Origin: Comamonas sp. BIGb0124
Lineage (GTDB): Bacteria > Pseudomonadota > Gammaproteobacteria > Burkholderiales > Burkholderiaceae_C
NCBI RefSeq assembly: GCF_003752175.1
Contig: NZ_RJVF01000012.1
Span: 1-64,000 of the forward strand
Direction: 5' to 3'
DNA: 64,000 nt
Position numbers and translations under genes: made by a program. The notes under the pieces were generated by a model. The model was not told where the DNA came from. It saw nothing but the letters and a program-made list of their open reading frames with translations, and ran no database searches. Shown here piece by piece: positions 8,523 through 18,180 of this stretch (position 1 is its first letter; each line of letters opens with the position of its first letter).

Positions 8523-8939
8523 ATGACTGCCTCGACTCCTCCCATCCAGACCCCCGACGGCAGCGGCACGGCCATCGTGCTGTTCGGCCACGGCTCGCGC
8601 GACCCCCGCTGGGCCGAACCCATGGAAGCCGTGGCAACCCGGCTGCGCACGCTGGTGCCCCATCGGCCCGTGGTCTGCACGTATCTCGAACTCATGACGC
8701 CCGACCTGCCCACGGCGTGCGATGCGCTGGTGGCACAGGGCACACGCACGGTGGAAATCCTCCCCATGTTCCTCGGGACAGGCCGGCACGCACGCGAGGA
8801 TCTGCCGGAACTGGTTGCCGCCCTCCGGCAGCGGCATACCGATACCGCGTTCGTGTTGCGCACGGCTCTGGGCGAGGATCCGGCCATGATCGAAGCGATC
8901 TCGCAATGGGCCCTGAGACTGCCGAGCGGCCAGGCCTGA
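8523..8939 (+). CDS. cbiX: CbiX/SirB-type sirohydrochlorin chelatase
   Basis: A 138-residue single-domain protein with the CbiX signature HGSRDPRW near the N-terminus. It would insert Co or Fe into sirohydrochlorin for cobalamin or sirohaem. The next gene is a cysB-type regulator of sulfur assimilation, and sirohaem is the sulfite reductase cofactor, which favours an iron (SirB-like) role. The start is the ATG at 8523; an earlier ATG at 8509 hits a stop after five codons. The second metal-binding His region is less clear to me. Confidence 0.88.
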   Translation: MTASTPPIQTPDGSGTAIVLFGHGSRDPRWAEPMEAVATRLRTLVPHRPVVCTYLELMTPDLPTACDALVAQGTRTVEILPMFLGTGRHAREDLPELVAALRQRHTDTAFVLRTALGEDPAMIEAISQWALRLPSGQA

Positions 8940-9036
8940 AGCGGGAAGCCTGGTCCGCATTTCCCTCATAACCACAAGTTCTTAGATATTCGCTGCATAA
9001 TGAAGGGATTCATTAGCGCGTATCGCATATAAATCT

Positions 9037-9987
9037 ATGAACCTTCACCAGTTCCGCTTTGTTCAGGAAGCCTCGCGCCGTGGCCTGAATCTGACCGAGG
9101 CCGCCAAGGCTCTGCACACCTCGCAGCCCGGCGTGTCCAAGGCCATCATCGAGCTCGAGGAAGAACTGGGCGTGGAGATTTTTGCGCGCCATGGCAAGCG
9201 GCTCAAACGCATCACCGAGCCGGGCGAGCATGTGCTGCGCAGCATCGAAGTGATCATGCGCGAGATCGGCAACCTCAAGCGCATCGGCGAACAGTACAGC
9301 GCCCAGGACAGCGGCACGCTGTCCATCGCCACCACGCACACGCAGGCGCGCTACGTCCTGCCTTCGCCGGTGGCCAAGCTGCGCGAGCTCTATCCCAAGG
9401 TCAACGTCAGCCTGCATCAGGGCTCGCCCGATCAGGTCGCCAAGATGCTGATCGACGAGGTGGCCGAGGTCGGCATGGCGACCGAGTCGCTCAACAACTA
9501 CCCCGAACTCGTGACGCTGCCCTGCTACGAATGGCAGCACGTGCTGGTCATGCCCCAGCACCATCCGCTGGCCGGCCGCAGCAACATCACGCTCGAGGAC
9601 ATCGCCAGCGAGCCGCTGATCACCTATCACCCCTCCTTCACCGGCCGCACCCGCATCGACCAGGCTTTTGCGGCCAAGTCGCTGCAGCCGCGCATTGCGC
9701 TCGAGGCGATCGACTCGGACGTGATCAAGACCTATGTCCGCCTGGGGCTGGGCATCGGCATCGTCGCCGAGATGGCCGTGACCGAGGACCCTGCCGCCAA
9801 CGCCGACCTGGCCGTGCAACCGCTGGGTTACCTGCTGGGCCAGAACGTGGCCCGCGTGGCTTTCAAGCGGGGCGCCTACCTGCGCAATTTCGTCTACCGC
9901 TTCGCCGAGCTGCTCAGCGACCGGCTCAGCCGCGACCTCATCATCAAGGCCATGAACGGCACGGAAGGCGACGGCTACCGGCTCTGA
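9037..9987 (+). CDS. cysB: CysB-type LysR regulator of sulfur assimilation
   Basis: A 316-residue LysR regulator beginning MNLHQFRFVQEASRRGLNLT, closely CysB-like. Winged helix-turn-helix at about residues 1-60, linker helix, then a PBP2-type effector domain with the CysB-like segment THTQARYVLP. It should activate sulfate/thiosulfate assimilation in response to acetylserine. The start is ATG at 9037. The 60 bases before it are AT-rich with several TA steps, consistent with a promoter. No cys biosynthetic genes are in the window other than the possible sirohaem chelatase upstream. Confidence 0.9.
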   Translation: MNLHQFRFVQEASRRGLNLTEAAKALHTSQPGVSKAIIELEEELGVEIFARHGKRLKRITEPGEHVLRSIEVIMREIGNLKRIGEQYSAQDSGTLSIATTHTQARYVLPSPVAKLRELYPKVNVSLHQGSPDQVAKMLIDEVAEVGMATESLNNYPELVTLPCYEWQHVLVMPQHHPLAGRSNITLEDIASEPLITYHPSFTGRTRIDQAFAAKSLQPRIALEAIDSDVIKTYVRLGLGIGIVAEMAVTEDPAANADLAVQPLGYLLGQNVARVAFKRGAYLRNFVYRFAELLSDRLSRDLIIKAMNGTEGDGYRL

Positions 9988-10087
9988 GCATCGGGCGCCA
10001 GACGGCGCCGCGTCAAAGCCCTGCACGCTGTCCGTGCGTCATCCACCTTCCCTCATTCATTTCCCCGACCGCCACCCCGACGTCACC

Positions 10088-11275
10088 ATGAACGCCCCCC
10101 TGTCCGCCCTCGAGTCCGCCACGCCGCGCACGCCTGCGCTGCAGAGCAAGCTGCCCCGCGTGGGCACCACGATCTTCAGCGTGATGTCGGCGCTCGCCGT
10201 GCAGCACGACGCGGTCAACCTGGGGCAGGGATTCCCGGATTTCTCGTGCGATCCCAAGCTGGTGGATGCGGTGGCCGAGGCCATGCGCGCGGGACACAAC
10301 CAGTACCCGCCCATGCCGGGCGCCGCACCGCTGCGCCAGGCGATCTCGGACAAGATCGAGGCGCTGTACGGCCGCCGCTACGACGCGGCGACCGACATCA
10401 CCGTGACCGCCGGCGCCACCCAGGGCATCCTGACGGCCGTGCTGGCCGTGGTGCGCGAGGGCGACGAAGTGATCGTGCTCGAACCCTGCTACGACAGTTA
10501 TGTGCCGAACATCGAACTGGCCGGCGCCACCGTGGTGGGCGTGCCGCTGACGCCGCACACCTTCCGCCCGGACATGGCCAGGATCGCCGCGGCCATCACG
10601 CCGCGCACGCGCGCCATCGTCGTCAACACACCGCACAACCCCAGCGGCACGGTGTGGACGGCCGAGGAATGGCGCCAGCTCGACGAGCTGCTGGCGCCCA
10701 CCGACATCGTGCTGATCTCGGACGAGGTCTACGAACACATGGTGTACGACGGCCAGCACCACCAGAGCGCGGCCAGCCTGCCGCGTCTGGCCGCACGGGC
10801 GTTCATCGTCTCGAGCTTCGGCAAGACCTACCACGTGACCGGCTGGAAGGTCGGCTTCGTGGCGGCGCCCCCGGCGCTGACGGCCGAGTTCCGCAAGGTC
10901 CATCAGTTCAATGTGTTCACGGTCAACACGCCGATGCAGCACGGACTGGCACGGTACATGGCCGATCCGGCGCCCTATCTCGAGCTGTCGGCTTTCTACC
11001 AGCGCAAGCGCGACCTGTTCCGTGCAGGACTGGCCGGCACCCGGTTCAAGCTGCTGCCTTGCGAAGGCACCTATTTCCAGTCGGTCGACATCTCGGCGGT
11101 CAGCGACCTCGACGAATCGGAGTTCTGCCAGTGGCTGACCGTGGAGCTGGGCGTGGCAGCCATCCCGACGTCGGCGTTCTACCGCGACGGCTTCGACCAG
11201 CGTGTGGTTCGTTTCTGTTTCGCCAAGCAGGACCAGACACTGCAGACCGCACTGGAGCGGCTGCAGCGTCTTTGA
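10088..11275 (+). CDS. PLP-dependent class I aminotransferase (methionine aminotransferase type)
   Basis: A 395-residue fold-type I aminotransferase most like the YbdL/methionine aminotransferase group. NPSG at about 184-187 and the PLP Schiff-base lysine Lys246 in SSFGKTYHVTGWK are clear. It probably transfers the amino group of methionine or aromatic residues to a 2-oxo acid. The start is ATG at 10088 (MNAPLSALES); a GTG at 10034 gives an 18-residue extension without family features. Neither start has a good ribosome-binding site. Convergent with hrpA. The cysB neighbour makes a sulfur-amino-acid role plausible. Confidence 0.88.
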   Translation: MNAPLSALESATPRTPALQSKLPRVGTTIFSVMSALAVQHDAVNLGQGFPDFSCDPKLVDAVAEAMRAGHNQYPPMPGAAPLRQAISDKIEALYGRRYDAATDITVTAGATQGILTAVLAVVREGDEVIVLEPCYDSYVPNIELAGATVVGVPLTPHTFRPDMARIAAAITPRTRAIVVNTPHNPSGTVWTAEEWRQLDELLAPTDIVLISDEVYEHMVYDGQHHQSAASLPRLAARAFIVSSFGKTYHVTGWKVGFVAAPPALTAEFRKVHQFNVFTVNTPMQHGLARYMADPAPYLELSAFYQRKRDLFRAGLAGTRFKLLPCEGTYFQSVDISAVSDLDESEFCQWLTVELGVAAIPTSAFYRDGFDQRVVRFCFAKQDQTLQTALERLQRL

Positions 11276-11311
11276 GACGGACAGGCCCGAAGACCCCTCC
11301 GCATCGCGTCT

Positions 11312-14300
11312 TCAGGCCGACAGCTGCGCCCAGACCTTGTCGAGGCGCTTGAGGCTGACGGGCTGCGGCGTGCGCAGCTCCTGAGCAAAAAAGCTCACAC
11401 GCAATTCCTCGAGCAGCCAGCGGAACTCCTGCATGCGTGAATCGACGGCCCCCTTGCGATCGGCCACCAGCCGCCAGTAGCGCTGCTCCTGCGGGCGCAG
11501 TTCGGCCAACCGGGTGGCATCGCGTGCCGGATCGGCGCGCAGCTTGTCCAGCCGCAGCGTGATCGCCTTGAGGTAACGCGCATAGTGCTGCAGCGCCGCC
11601 CAGGGCGTATCGGCCAGGAAACGTTTGCCGACCAGCCGCTGCAACTGCTGCTCGGCATCGCGCGTGGCATCGGGCTGGATCTTGGTGTCCTTGATCTTGC
11701 GTGCCGCCGTGGCGTACTCGGCGAGGATGACGGCCGCCAGCCGGGCCACCTCGCCGGCGATCAGGGTCAACCGGCCACGGCCCTCTTCCACCCGCCGCTT
11801 GAACTCGCCTTCGTTCGCAGGCAAGGGATCCAGCAGGAAAGCCCGGTCGAGGGCGACGTCGAGAATCTGCGCACGCAGTTCATCGGCCGTGCCCAGCGGC
11901 ATATAGGCCACGGCCATCTTCTGCAGATCCGGGATGTTCTTCTCGAGATACTTGAGTGCATCGCGGATCTGCAGGGCAAACAGCCGCCGGAGTCCGGCGC
12001 GATGCCGGCCGGCTGCGACCTCGGGTTCATCGAAGACCTCGATGCCGACCTCGCTGCCCCGGTCGACCACGGCAGGGAAACCGATCAAGGTCTGCTTGCC
12101 GCGCTGGATCTCCATCAGTTCGGGCAGTTCGCCAAAAGCCCAGGTGGTGTAGTTCTGGTCGGCCGTTGCAGCCGGGCTGCTGCCGCGTGCCGATGCAGAC
12201 GCTGCGACGGCCCCGGTGGCCGCGTGGCGCCGGCCTGCCGCATGCGCGGCGCCTTCGGCCTGTGCAGCGGCGGCCGGGCCGGGATCGGCGGACTCGGGCG
12301 CGGCAGGCGCGGCGGTACGCAGCGCTGCCAGCGCCTGGAAGGCCCCCCGCGCCATCACGCCCAGTTCGGACTTGAGTGCGCCGAGGTTGCGTCCATGGCC
12401 GAGCTGCCGGCCATGCTCGTCGACCACCCGCACGTTCATGAACAAGTGGGGGCTGAGCATGTCGAGCTTGAAGTCGGTGCGCTTGACGTCCAGGCTGGTG
12501 GCGGCGCGCACCGCCTTGAGCAGGGCATCCGTGAGCGAGCCCTGGCCGTAGCGCTCGGGCGTGCCCAGTTCCTGCTCGAGGCGTAAAGCGGACTCGGGCA
12601 ACGGCACGAACCGCGAACGCGGCTTCTGCGGCAGGCTCTTGAGCAGGGCCTGGATCTTTTCGCGCAGCATGCCGGGCACCAGCCACTCGCAGCGGTCCTC
12701 GCTGACCTGGTTGAGTGCAAACAGCGGGACCTCGACCGTCAGGCCATCCTTGGGATCGCCCGGATCGTGCAGGTAGGTGGCACGGCAGTCGATGCCGCCC
12801 AGGCGCACGTTGCGCGGAAAGGCGTCGGTGGTGACCCCCGCGGCTTCGTGCCGCATGAGCTCATCGCGGCTGAGGTGCAGAAGGCGGGGCTGGCCGCGGC
12901 TCGTTTCGCGCCACCAGTGCTCCAGTCCCCGGCCCGAGCACACATCGGCAGGCAGGTGCTGGTCGTAGTAGGCGTAGATGAGCTCGTCGTCGACCAGCAC
13001 ATCCTGCCGCCGCGACTTGTGCTCGAGCTCCTCGACCTGGCGCACCAGCTTCTGGTTGTGCGTCAGGAAGGGCAGCTTGCTGTCCCACTGCCCGCCGACC
13101 AGGCCTTCGCGGATGAAGATCTCGCGGGCGGCCATGGGATCGACCTTGCCGTAGTTGATGCGGCGATTGCTGTAGACCACCGTGCCGTACAGCGTCGCAC
13201 GCTCCAGCGCCACGACTTCCGCGGCTTTTTTCTCCCAGTGCGGATCGAGCAGTTGTTTCTTGAGCACATGGGCGCCGATCTCCTCGATCCACTGCGGCTC
13301 GATGGCGGCGATGCCGCGGCCGAACAGACGTGTGGTCTCGACCAGTTCGGCGACGACGATCCAGCGGCCGGGCTTCTTGCGCAGGTTCGCGCCCGGATGC
13401 CGGTAGAACTTGATGCCGCGCGCGCCCAGGTACCAGTCCTCTTCGTCGCTCTTGCAGCCGACGTTGCCCAGCAGCCCGGACAGCATGGAGAGATGCAACT
13501 GCTCGTAGCTGGCCGGCTGCGGGTTGATCGGCCAGCGGTGCTCGGTGACCACGGTCAACAGCTGGCTGTGGATGTCGCGCCACTCGCGCACCCGGCGCAC
13601 ATTGACGAAGTTCTGGCGCAGCAGGGCCTCGTACTGGCGATTGCTGAGCTTGTGGCTGGCGGGGGCGATGTCCGTGGCGCTTGCCGTGGACGGGGCTTCC
13701 GCGGGCGCGGTCAGGCGCTGGGCAACCGGCAGCACGGCAGCAGACGCCTTGCGCACCTCGCCCCGCTGCACGGCCATTTCGCGGCGGGAGGTGGCCACCG
13801 GCGCGCCGCCCCGCGCATCGTGCAGCCACTTCCAGAGCGTCAGGTAACCGCTGAACTCGCTTTTCTCGTCGTCGAACTTGGCATGGGCCTGGTCGGCCTG
13901 CTGCTGCGCCTCGAGCGGACGGTCGCGCACGTCCTGGACCGACAGGGCCGAGGCGATGACCAGCACCTCGGCCAAGGCACCGCGTTCGCGGGCTTCGAGC
14001 AGCATGCGCGCCACACGCGGATCGAGCGGCAGCTTCGCCAGTTCGGCGCCGACCTGCGTGATCTCGTTGGCTTCGTCGACCGCGCCCAGTTCTTGCAGGA
14101 GCTGGTAACCGTCGGCGATGGCACGGCGCTGCGGCGCCTCGATGAAGGGGAAATCCTCGACCAGGCCCAGGTGCAGGGCCTTCATGCGCAGGATGACGCC
14201 GGCCAGCGACGAGCGCAGGATCTCGGGATCGGTGAAACGCGGACGGGCGATGAAATCCTTCTCGTCGTAGAGACGGATGCAGATGCCGTTGGCCACCCGG

Positions 14301-15352
14301 CCGCAGCGGCCGGCGCGCTGATTGGCCGCGGCCTGGCTCACCGGCTCGACCAGCAGTTGCTCGACCTTGTTGCGGAAGCTGTAGCGCTTGACCCGCGCCG
14401 TGCCGCTGTCGATGACATAGCGGATGCCCGGCACGGTCAGCGAGGTTTCGGCGACGTTGGTCGACAGCACGATGCGACGGCCGCTGTGGCTGTCGAAGAT
14501 GCGGTCCTGCTCGGCCTGCGACAGGCGGGCAAACAGCGGCAGCACGTCGGCACTGCGCAGCACGGGATGGTGCGCCAGGTGCTTGCGCAGATGGTCGGCG
14601 GCCTCGCGGATCTCGCGTTCGCCGGGCAGGAAGACGAGGATGTCGCCGCCGTCGGCGGGATTGCGCCAGAGCTCGTCGACGCCGTCGGCAATGGCCTCGT
14701 TGAGGCCGTAGTCGCGCGATTCCTCGTAGGGCCGGTAACGCTGCTCGACCGGGAAGGTCCGCCCCGAGACGTAGATCACGGGGGCCTTGCCGCGCTTGGA
14801 GGCAAAGTGTTCGGCAAACCGGTCGGCATCGATGGTGGCCGAGGTCACCACGACCTTGAGATCGGGCCGGCGTGGCAGGATCTCGCGCAGGTAGCCGAGC
14901 AGAAAATCGATGTTCAGACTGCGTTCGTGCGCCTCGTCGATGATGAGCGTGTCGTAGGCCTTGAGCAGCGGATCGGTCTGGGTCTCGGCCAGCAGGATAC
15001 CGTCGGTCATGAGCTTGACCGATGCATCGCGCGAGAGGCGGTCCTGGAAACGGACCTTGTAGCCCACGACCTCGCCCAGCGGCGTCTTCAGTTCTTCGGC
15101 GATGCGCTTGGCCACCGAGCTGGCCGCGATACGGCGCGGCTGCGTGTGGCCGATGAGACGCCCCCGGGTGCCCTCGGGTGCATTGAGCCGGCCACGGCCC
15201 ATGGCCAGGGCGATCTTGGGCAACTGCGTGGTCTTGCCCGAGCCGGTTTCGCCGCACACGATGATGACCTGGTTCTCGGCCAGTGCACGGGCAATTTCGT
15301 CGCGTTTGCCGGAGACCGGCAGCGACTCGGGGAATTCGATCTTCAAAGACAT
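11312..15352 (-). CDS. hrpA: ATP-dependent RNA helicase HrpA
   Basis: A 1346-residue DEAH-box helicase close to the length of E. coli HrpA. Walker A GETGSGKT at 34-41 and DEAH box at 139-142, then helicase C, HA2 and OB-fold regions and the long C-terminal DUF3418 region. HrpA has been linked to mRNA processing and to resolving stalled ribosomes. An Ala/Gly-rich low-complexity stretch (about residues 1030-1085) interrupts the C-terminal half and looks like a lineage-specific linker. The start is ATG at 15352; about 50 upstream codons of open frame are not supported by the family. Confidence 0.95.
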   Translation of the reverse strand: MSLKIEFPESLPVSGKRDEIARALAENQVIIVCGETGSGKTTQLPKIALAMGRGRLNAPEGTRGRLIGHTQPRRIAASSVAKRIAEELKTPLGEVVGYKVRFQDRLSRDASVKLMTDGILLAETQTDPLLKAYDTLIIDEAHERSLNIDFLLGYLREILPRRPDLKVVVTSATIDADRFAEHFASKRGKAPVIYVSGRTFPVEQRYRPYEESRDYGLNEAIADGVDELWRNPADGGDILVFLPGEREIREAADHLRKHLAHHPVLRSADVLPLFARLSQAEQDRIFDSHSGRRIVLSTNVAETSLTVPGIRYVIDSGTARVKRYSFRNKVEQLLVEPVSQAAANQRAGRCGRVANGICIRLYDEKDFIARPRFTDPEILRSSLAGVILRMKALHLGLVEDFPFIEAPQRRAIADGYQLLQELGAVDEANEITQVGAELAKLPLDPRVARMLLEARERGALAEVLVIASALSVQDVRDRPLEAQQQADQAHAKFDDEKSEFSGYLTLWKWLHDARGGAPVATSRREMAVQRGEVRKASAAVLPVAQRLTAPAEAPSTASATDIAPASHKLSNRQYEALLRQNFVNVRRVREWRDIHSQLLTVVTEHRWPINPQPASYEQLHLSMLSGLLGNVGCKSDEEDWYLGARGIKFYRHPGANLRKKPGRWIVVAELVETTRLFGRGIAAIEPQWIEEIGAHVLKKQLLDPHWEKKAAEVVALERATLYGTVVYSNRRINYGKVDPMAAREIFIREGLVGGQWDSKLPFLTHNQKLVRQVEELEHKSRRQDVLVDDELIYAYYDQHLPADVCSGRGLEHWWRETSRGQPRLLHLSRDELMRHEAAGVTTDAFPRNVRLGGIDCRATYLHDPGDPKDGLTVEVPLFALNQVSEDRCEWLVPGMLREKIQALLKSLPQKPRSRFVPLPESALRLEQELGTPERYGQGSLTDALLKAVRAATSLDVKRTDFKLDMLSPHLFMNVRVVDEHGRQLGHGRNLGALKSELGVMARGAFQALAALRTAAPAAPESADPGPAAAAQAEGAAHAAGRRHAATGAVAASASARGSSPAATADQNYTTWAFGELPELMEIQRGKQTLIGFPAVVDRGSEVGIEVFDEPEVAAGRHRAGLRRLFALQIRDALKYLEKNIPDLQKMAVAYMPLGTADELRAQILDVALDRAFLLDPLPANEGEFKRRVEEGRGRLTLIAGEVARLAAVILAEYATAARKIKDTKIQPDATRDAEQQLQRLVGKRFLADTPWAALQHYARYLKAITLRLDKLRADPARDATRLAELRPQEQRYWRLVADRKGAVDSRMQEFRWLLEELRVSFFAQELRTPQPVSLKRLDKVWAQLSA

Positions 15353-15458
15353 AGGGGCGTGATTATCCCAGCCTGGGCGCAAAGGCATGCTGCGCCGTGG
15401 GCCACCGGCGGTTTGCCGATGTCCGGCACCTGTCCTCGATCTGCACGAAACGGCGGAT

Positions 15459-16280
15459 TCAGTCCGCTCCGCTGTCCACGCGGTTGCCCCACGTCCCGAC
15501 ATTCGCGGCCTTCAGCAAGGGGGATGCGCTCCCGGACATCGCCAGTTCGTCGGCCGCGGACATCAGCTCCGGACCAAAGCGAGCCATGTTCTTGGCGGTC
15601 AGGCGAGCGGAGGGCCCTGCAATGACCAGCACGCCCGTCGCCGGCTCGCCCTTGCGTCGAACAGGCGCGGCCATCGAACTCATGCCGGGCGCATAGGCGT
15701 CCTGGATGATGCTGTAGCCGCGCTTCGCATGCAGGCGAAGGGCGGCCTGCAACGCCTTGAGCGAAGTCGGGGCATTGGGGCCGAACTGGCGCGGACTGCC
15801 CAATCCCTGCTTGGAGACGTACTCGGCAGCCTCGTCTTCCTGCAAGGTCATCAGCCAGGCATGCCCGGCTGCGCTGCAGGACAGCCGCAGATCGATGCCC
15901 ATGTCGGGGTCGTACAGCAGGCCGGATTTGGCGCCCTGCGCCTTGGCGACCAGCGTCAGACGACTGCCGTCCACGATCGCCAGGCGCACCAGTTCCTCTG
16001 TCGCCCGGGCGAGCCGTTCGATCACGGGCTGGGCGATGTCGACCACGCCGGAGCGGCTCAGGAAGCTCAGGCCCATCGAAGCCATCTTGGTCGTCAACGC
16101 GTAGTCGCCCTTTTGCGGCATCTGGCGGACATAGCCATAACCGATGAGCTCGTGCAGCGTGCGGTGGCAACCGCTGCGGAGCATGTTGAGGTCGGTGGAT
16201 ATCTTCACGAGCGCAACGCCATCCGGATAGGCCACGAGGTACTCGAGGATGGCTAAGGATTTTTCGAGAGCACCGCTCAT
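15459..16280 (-). CDS. IclR-family transcriptional regulator
   Basis: A 273-residue IclR regulator: winged helix at about residues 1-65 and C-terminal effector domain. The start ATG at 16280 is chosen because AAAGGA lies at the right distance; two further in-frame ATGs upstream overlap or precede that site. It is divergent from the TRAP-receptor gene and probably controls it and the genes after it. IclR proteins usually sense an aromatic or small organic acid. The shared gap contains two good inverted repeats. Confidence 0.9.
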   Translation of the reverse strand: MSGALEKSLAILEYLVAYPDGVALVKISTDLNMLRSGCHRTLHELIGYGYVRQMPQKGDYALTTKMASMGLSFLSRSGVVDIAQPVIERLARATEELVRLAIVDGSRLTLVAKAQGAKSGLLYDPDMGIDLRLSCSAAGHAWLMTLQEDEAAEYVSKQGLGSPRQFGPNAPTSLKALQAALRLHAKRGYSIIQDAYAPGMSSMAAPVRRKGEPATGVLVIAGPSARLTAKNMARFGPELMSAADELAMSGSASPLLKAANVGTWGNRVDSGAD

Positions 16281-16327
16281 TGGCATTCCTTTGGTTGACT
16301 CGGATTTTGCCGGATCATAAAGCATCT

Positions 16328-16382
16328 TTCAAAATTTGAATGGCATAAATAAGTTGAAAGCCATTCAGGAAATCTGATTAAG
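16328..16382 (+). promoter_or_regulatory. IclR/dctP divergent control region: two inverted repeats and a candidate promoter
   Basis: The gap is AT-rich. It contains the perfect palindrome TTCAAA-A-TTTGAA (16328-16340), then a second inverted repeat GAATGGC...GCCATTC (16338-16344 and 16360-16366). A candidate promoter for the receptor gene is TTGAAA at 16354 with TTAAGA at 16378 (18-base spacing). The second repeat overlaps the -35 box, as expected for an IclR operator. Confidence 0.45.
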
Positions 16383-16441
16383 ATGGCCAAGCCGGGCGAA
16401 ACTCGGTACTCGGACAGGAGACAACAGAAAGGTATGGAGAC

Positions 16442-17467
16442 ATGAAGACATCTTTGATTCGTCGCGCCACACTGGCCGCGCTCGGCACGATCGCACTGGC
16501 GTCTGCGATGTCCGGGGCATGGGCTCAGGACATCAAGGAACGCAACCTGAAGTTCGCGTTCAGCCTGGCCAAGGATCATCCTCTGGGACTGGGCGCTCAG
16601 AAGTTTTCCGAACTCGTGGCGGAAAAGAGCGGAGGCAAGATCAAGGTTGCGTTGTTTCCCAACGCGGTGCTGGGCGGCGATCCGCAGAACCTGTCGGCGG
16701 TCAGGGGCGGCACGCTCGACTTCGCCTCGATGGCGACGGGCTTGCTGGCCGGGATCGACAAACAGTTCATGGTGTTCGATTTCCCTTTCCTCTTCAACAC
16801 CCCTCAAGAGGCCTATGCACTGGCAGACGGGCCGGTGGGCACCCAGCTCCAGGCCAAGTTGGCGGATCACGGACTCGTCGGGCTGGGCATCTGGGACCTG
16901 GGGTTTCGCAACATGACCAACAGCAAGCGCCCCATCGCCAAACCGGAAGATCTTCAAGGTCTGAAGATCCGCGTCATCGCTTCGCCCATCTATCTGGACA
17001 TGTTCAACACGCTGGGAGCCAACCCTGTGCCCATGACGTTCGGCGAGGTCTATGGCGCGCTCGAGTCCAAGGCGATCGATGGCCAGGACAATCCGGTCGG
17101 CGTGATCGAGTCGGCCAAGTTCTCGGAGGTGCAGAAGTACCTCTCGCTGACCCGCCATGTCTACACCGGCATGCCGGTGCTGATGAGCAAGAAGACATGG
17201 GACGGCATGTCCGAGGCGGAACGCAAGATCATCGTCGAGTCGGCCAACGAAGCCAAGCAGGAGGAACGCCGAATCGCGCAGGCCAAGGAAATCGAGTCGA
17301 TCGCCAACCTGAGCAAGCAGATGCAGGTCAACGAAGTCGCGCCTGCCGAGCTGGCCCGCCTGAGACAGAAGGTCCAGCCGGTCATCGACAAATTCGCCCA
17401 GCAGGTCGGCGAGCCGCTGATGAACGAAGTCAACGCCGAGTTGGCTCGCATGCGCGGCAGCAAATAA
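16442..17467 (+). CDS. TRAP transporter solute-binding protein (DctP family), no membrane partners nearby
   Basis: A 341-residue periplasmic receptor with a Sec signal peptide (cleavage after the WAQ region near residue 29) and the DctP fold, including the conserved region LQGLKIRV and the arginine expected to clamp a carboxylate ligand. ATG at 16442 with a GGAG site. TRAP systems need DctQ and DctM membrane subunits; neither is in this window. It is followed by an unknown protein and an SDR, suggesting uptake of a carboxylic acid that these enzymes process. Confidence 0.9.
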   Translation: MKTSLIRRATLAALGTIALASAMSGAWAQDIKERNLKFAFSLAKDHPLGLGAQKFSELVAEKSGGKIKVALFPNAVLGGDPQNLSAVRGGTLDFASMATGLLAGIDKQFMVFDFPFLFNTPQEAYALADGPVGTQLQAKLADHGLVGLGIWDLGFRNMTNSKRPIAKPEDLQGLKIRVIASPIYLDMFNTLGANPVPMTFGEVYGALESKAIDGQDNPVGVIESAKFSEVQKYLSLTRHVYTGMPVLMSKKTWDGMSEAERKIIVESANEAKQEERRIAQAKEIESIANLSKQMQVNEVAPAELARLRQKVQPVIDKFAQQVGEPLMNEVNAELARMRGSK

Positions 17468-17477
17468 GGAGTATCGA

Positions 17478-18161
17478 ATGTCGTTACACGGTCAGGGCGC
17501 CATCGCCATGTGGTGGGACATCGCGCCCGACATCCGATCGGAATTCGAGGACTGGCACACCCATGAACACTTTCCGGAACGCATGCGCATTCCCGGGTTC
17601 AATCGGGGCTCGCGCTGGTCGGCCGTCGATGGCGGCGAAGGGTTCTTTGTCATGTACGAACTGGATGCGTACGAGACCTTGATTTCGCGCGGCTATCTGG
17701 ATCGACTCAATGCACCCACGCCGTGGTCGACGAAGATGATGCCGCATCACCGTCACATGGTGCGCAGCCAATGCCGCGTTCTCGAGAGCACGGGCGGAGC
17801 GCTCTCGCGGCATGCCCTGACTGTGCGCCTCTCGCCTGCAGAAGGCGCGTCCGAGCGGCTGCGTGCGCACCTCCGCGCATTGGCTCGGTCCGCAGCGGCG
17901 TCGACGGGCATCGCGGCCGGCCATCTGCTGCAGAACCAGACGCCGAAGATCGCGGCGACCACCGAGCAGAAGATCAGGGGCGGCCCCGATCCCGCCGCCG
18001 ACTGGATCTTCATCGTCTGCGGCTACGATCGATCCGCTCTCGAGCGGTTTGCCGCAGACCATCTGGGCGACCCCGCGCTCGTGAAGGCCGGCGCTTGCCG
18101 GGAGGCGATCCACGGTCTCTACGCGCTTTCGCACAGCAACACCGCAACCGATATCGGTTGA
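17478..18161 (+). CDS. Unrecognised protein in the TRAP receptor/SDR cluster
   Basis: A 227-residue soluble protein without signal peptide. I do not recognise it firmly. The first 110 residues are rich in His, Trp and aromatic residues (the segment EDWHTHEHFPERM, then MPHHRHM near 95), and the second half looks like a repeat of an alpha/beta unit. This could be a tandem ferredoxin-like (EthD/Dabb-type) dimeric barrel. The start is ATG at 17478 with AAGGAG, 10 bases after the receptor gene, so it is certainly co-transcribed. An enzymatic role on the imported compound is an inference from context only. Confidence 0.75.
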   Translation: MSLHGQGAIAMWWDIAPDIRSEFEDWHTHEHFPERMRIPGFNRGSRWSAVDGGEGFFVMYELDAYETLISRGYLDRLNAPTPWSTKMMPHHRHMVRSQCRVLESTGGALSRHALTVRLSPAEGASERLRAHLRALARSAAASTGIAAGHLLQNQTPKIAATTEQKIRGGPDPAADWIFIVCGYDRSALERFAADHLGDPALVKAGACREAIHGLYALSHSNTATDIG

Positions 18162-18180
18162 TGATCCAAAGGTCATTCGA

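Noticed and set aside
8509-8526. Upstream ATG before the CbiX-like gene
   Set aside because: Reads five codons and stops. It could be a leader remnant, but nothing supports a function.
11284-11318. Possible hairpin between the aminotransferase and hrpA stops
   Set aside because: Arms GAAGAC/GTCTTC are short with a 13-base loop and a mismatch in the extension; too weak to list as a terminator.
12767-15625. 952-codon plus-strand frame opposite hrpA
   Set aside because: Same reason: antisense to a fully recognised helicase, no domain signature.
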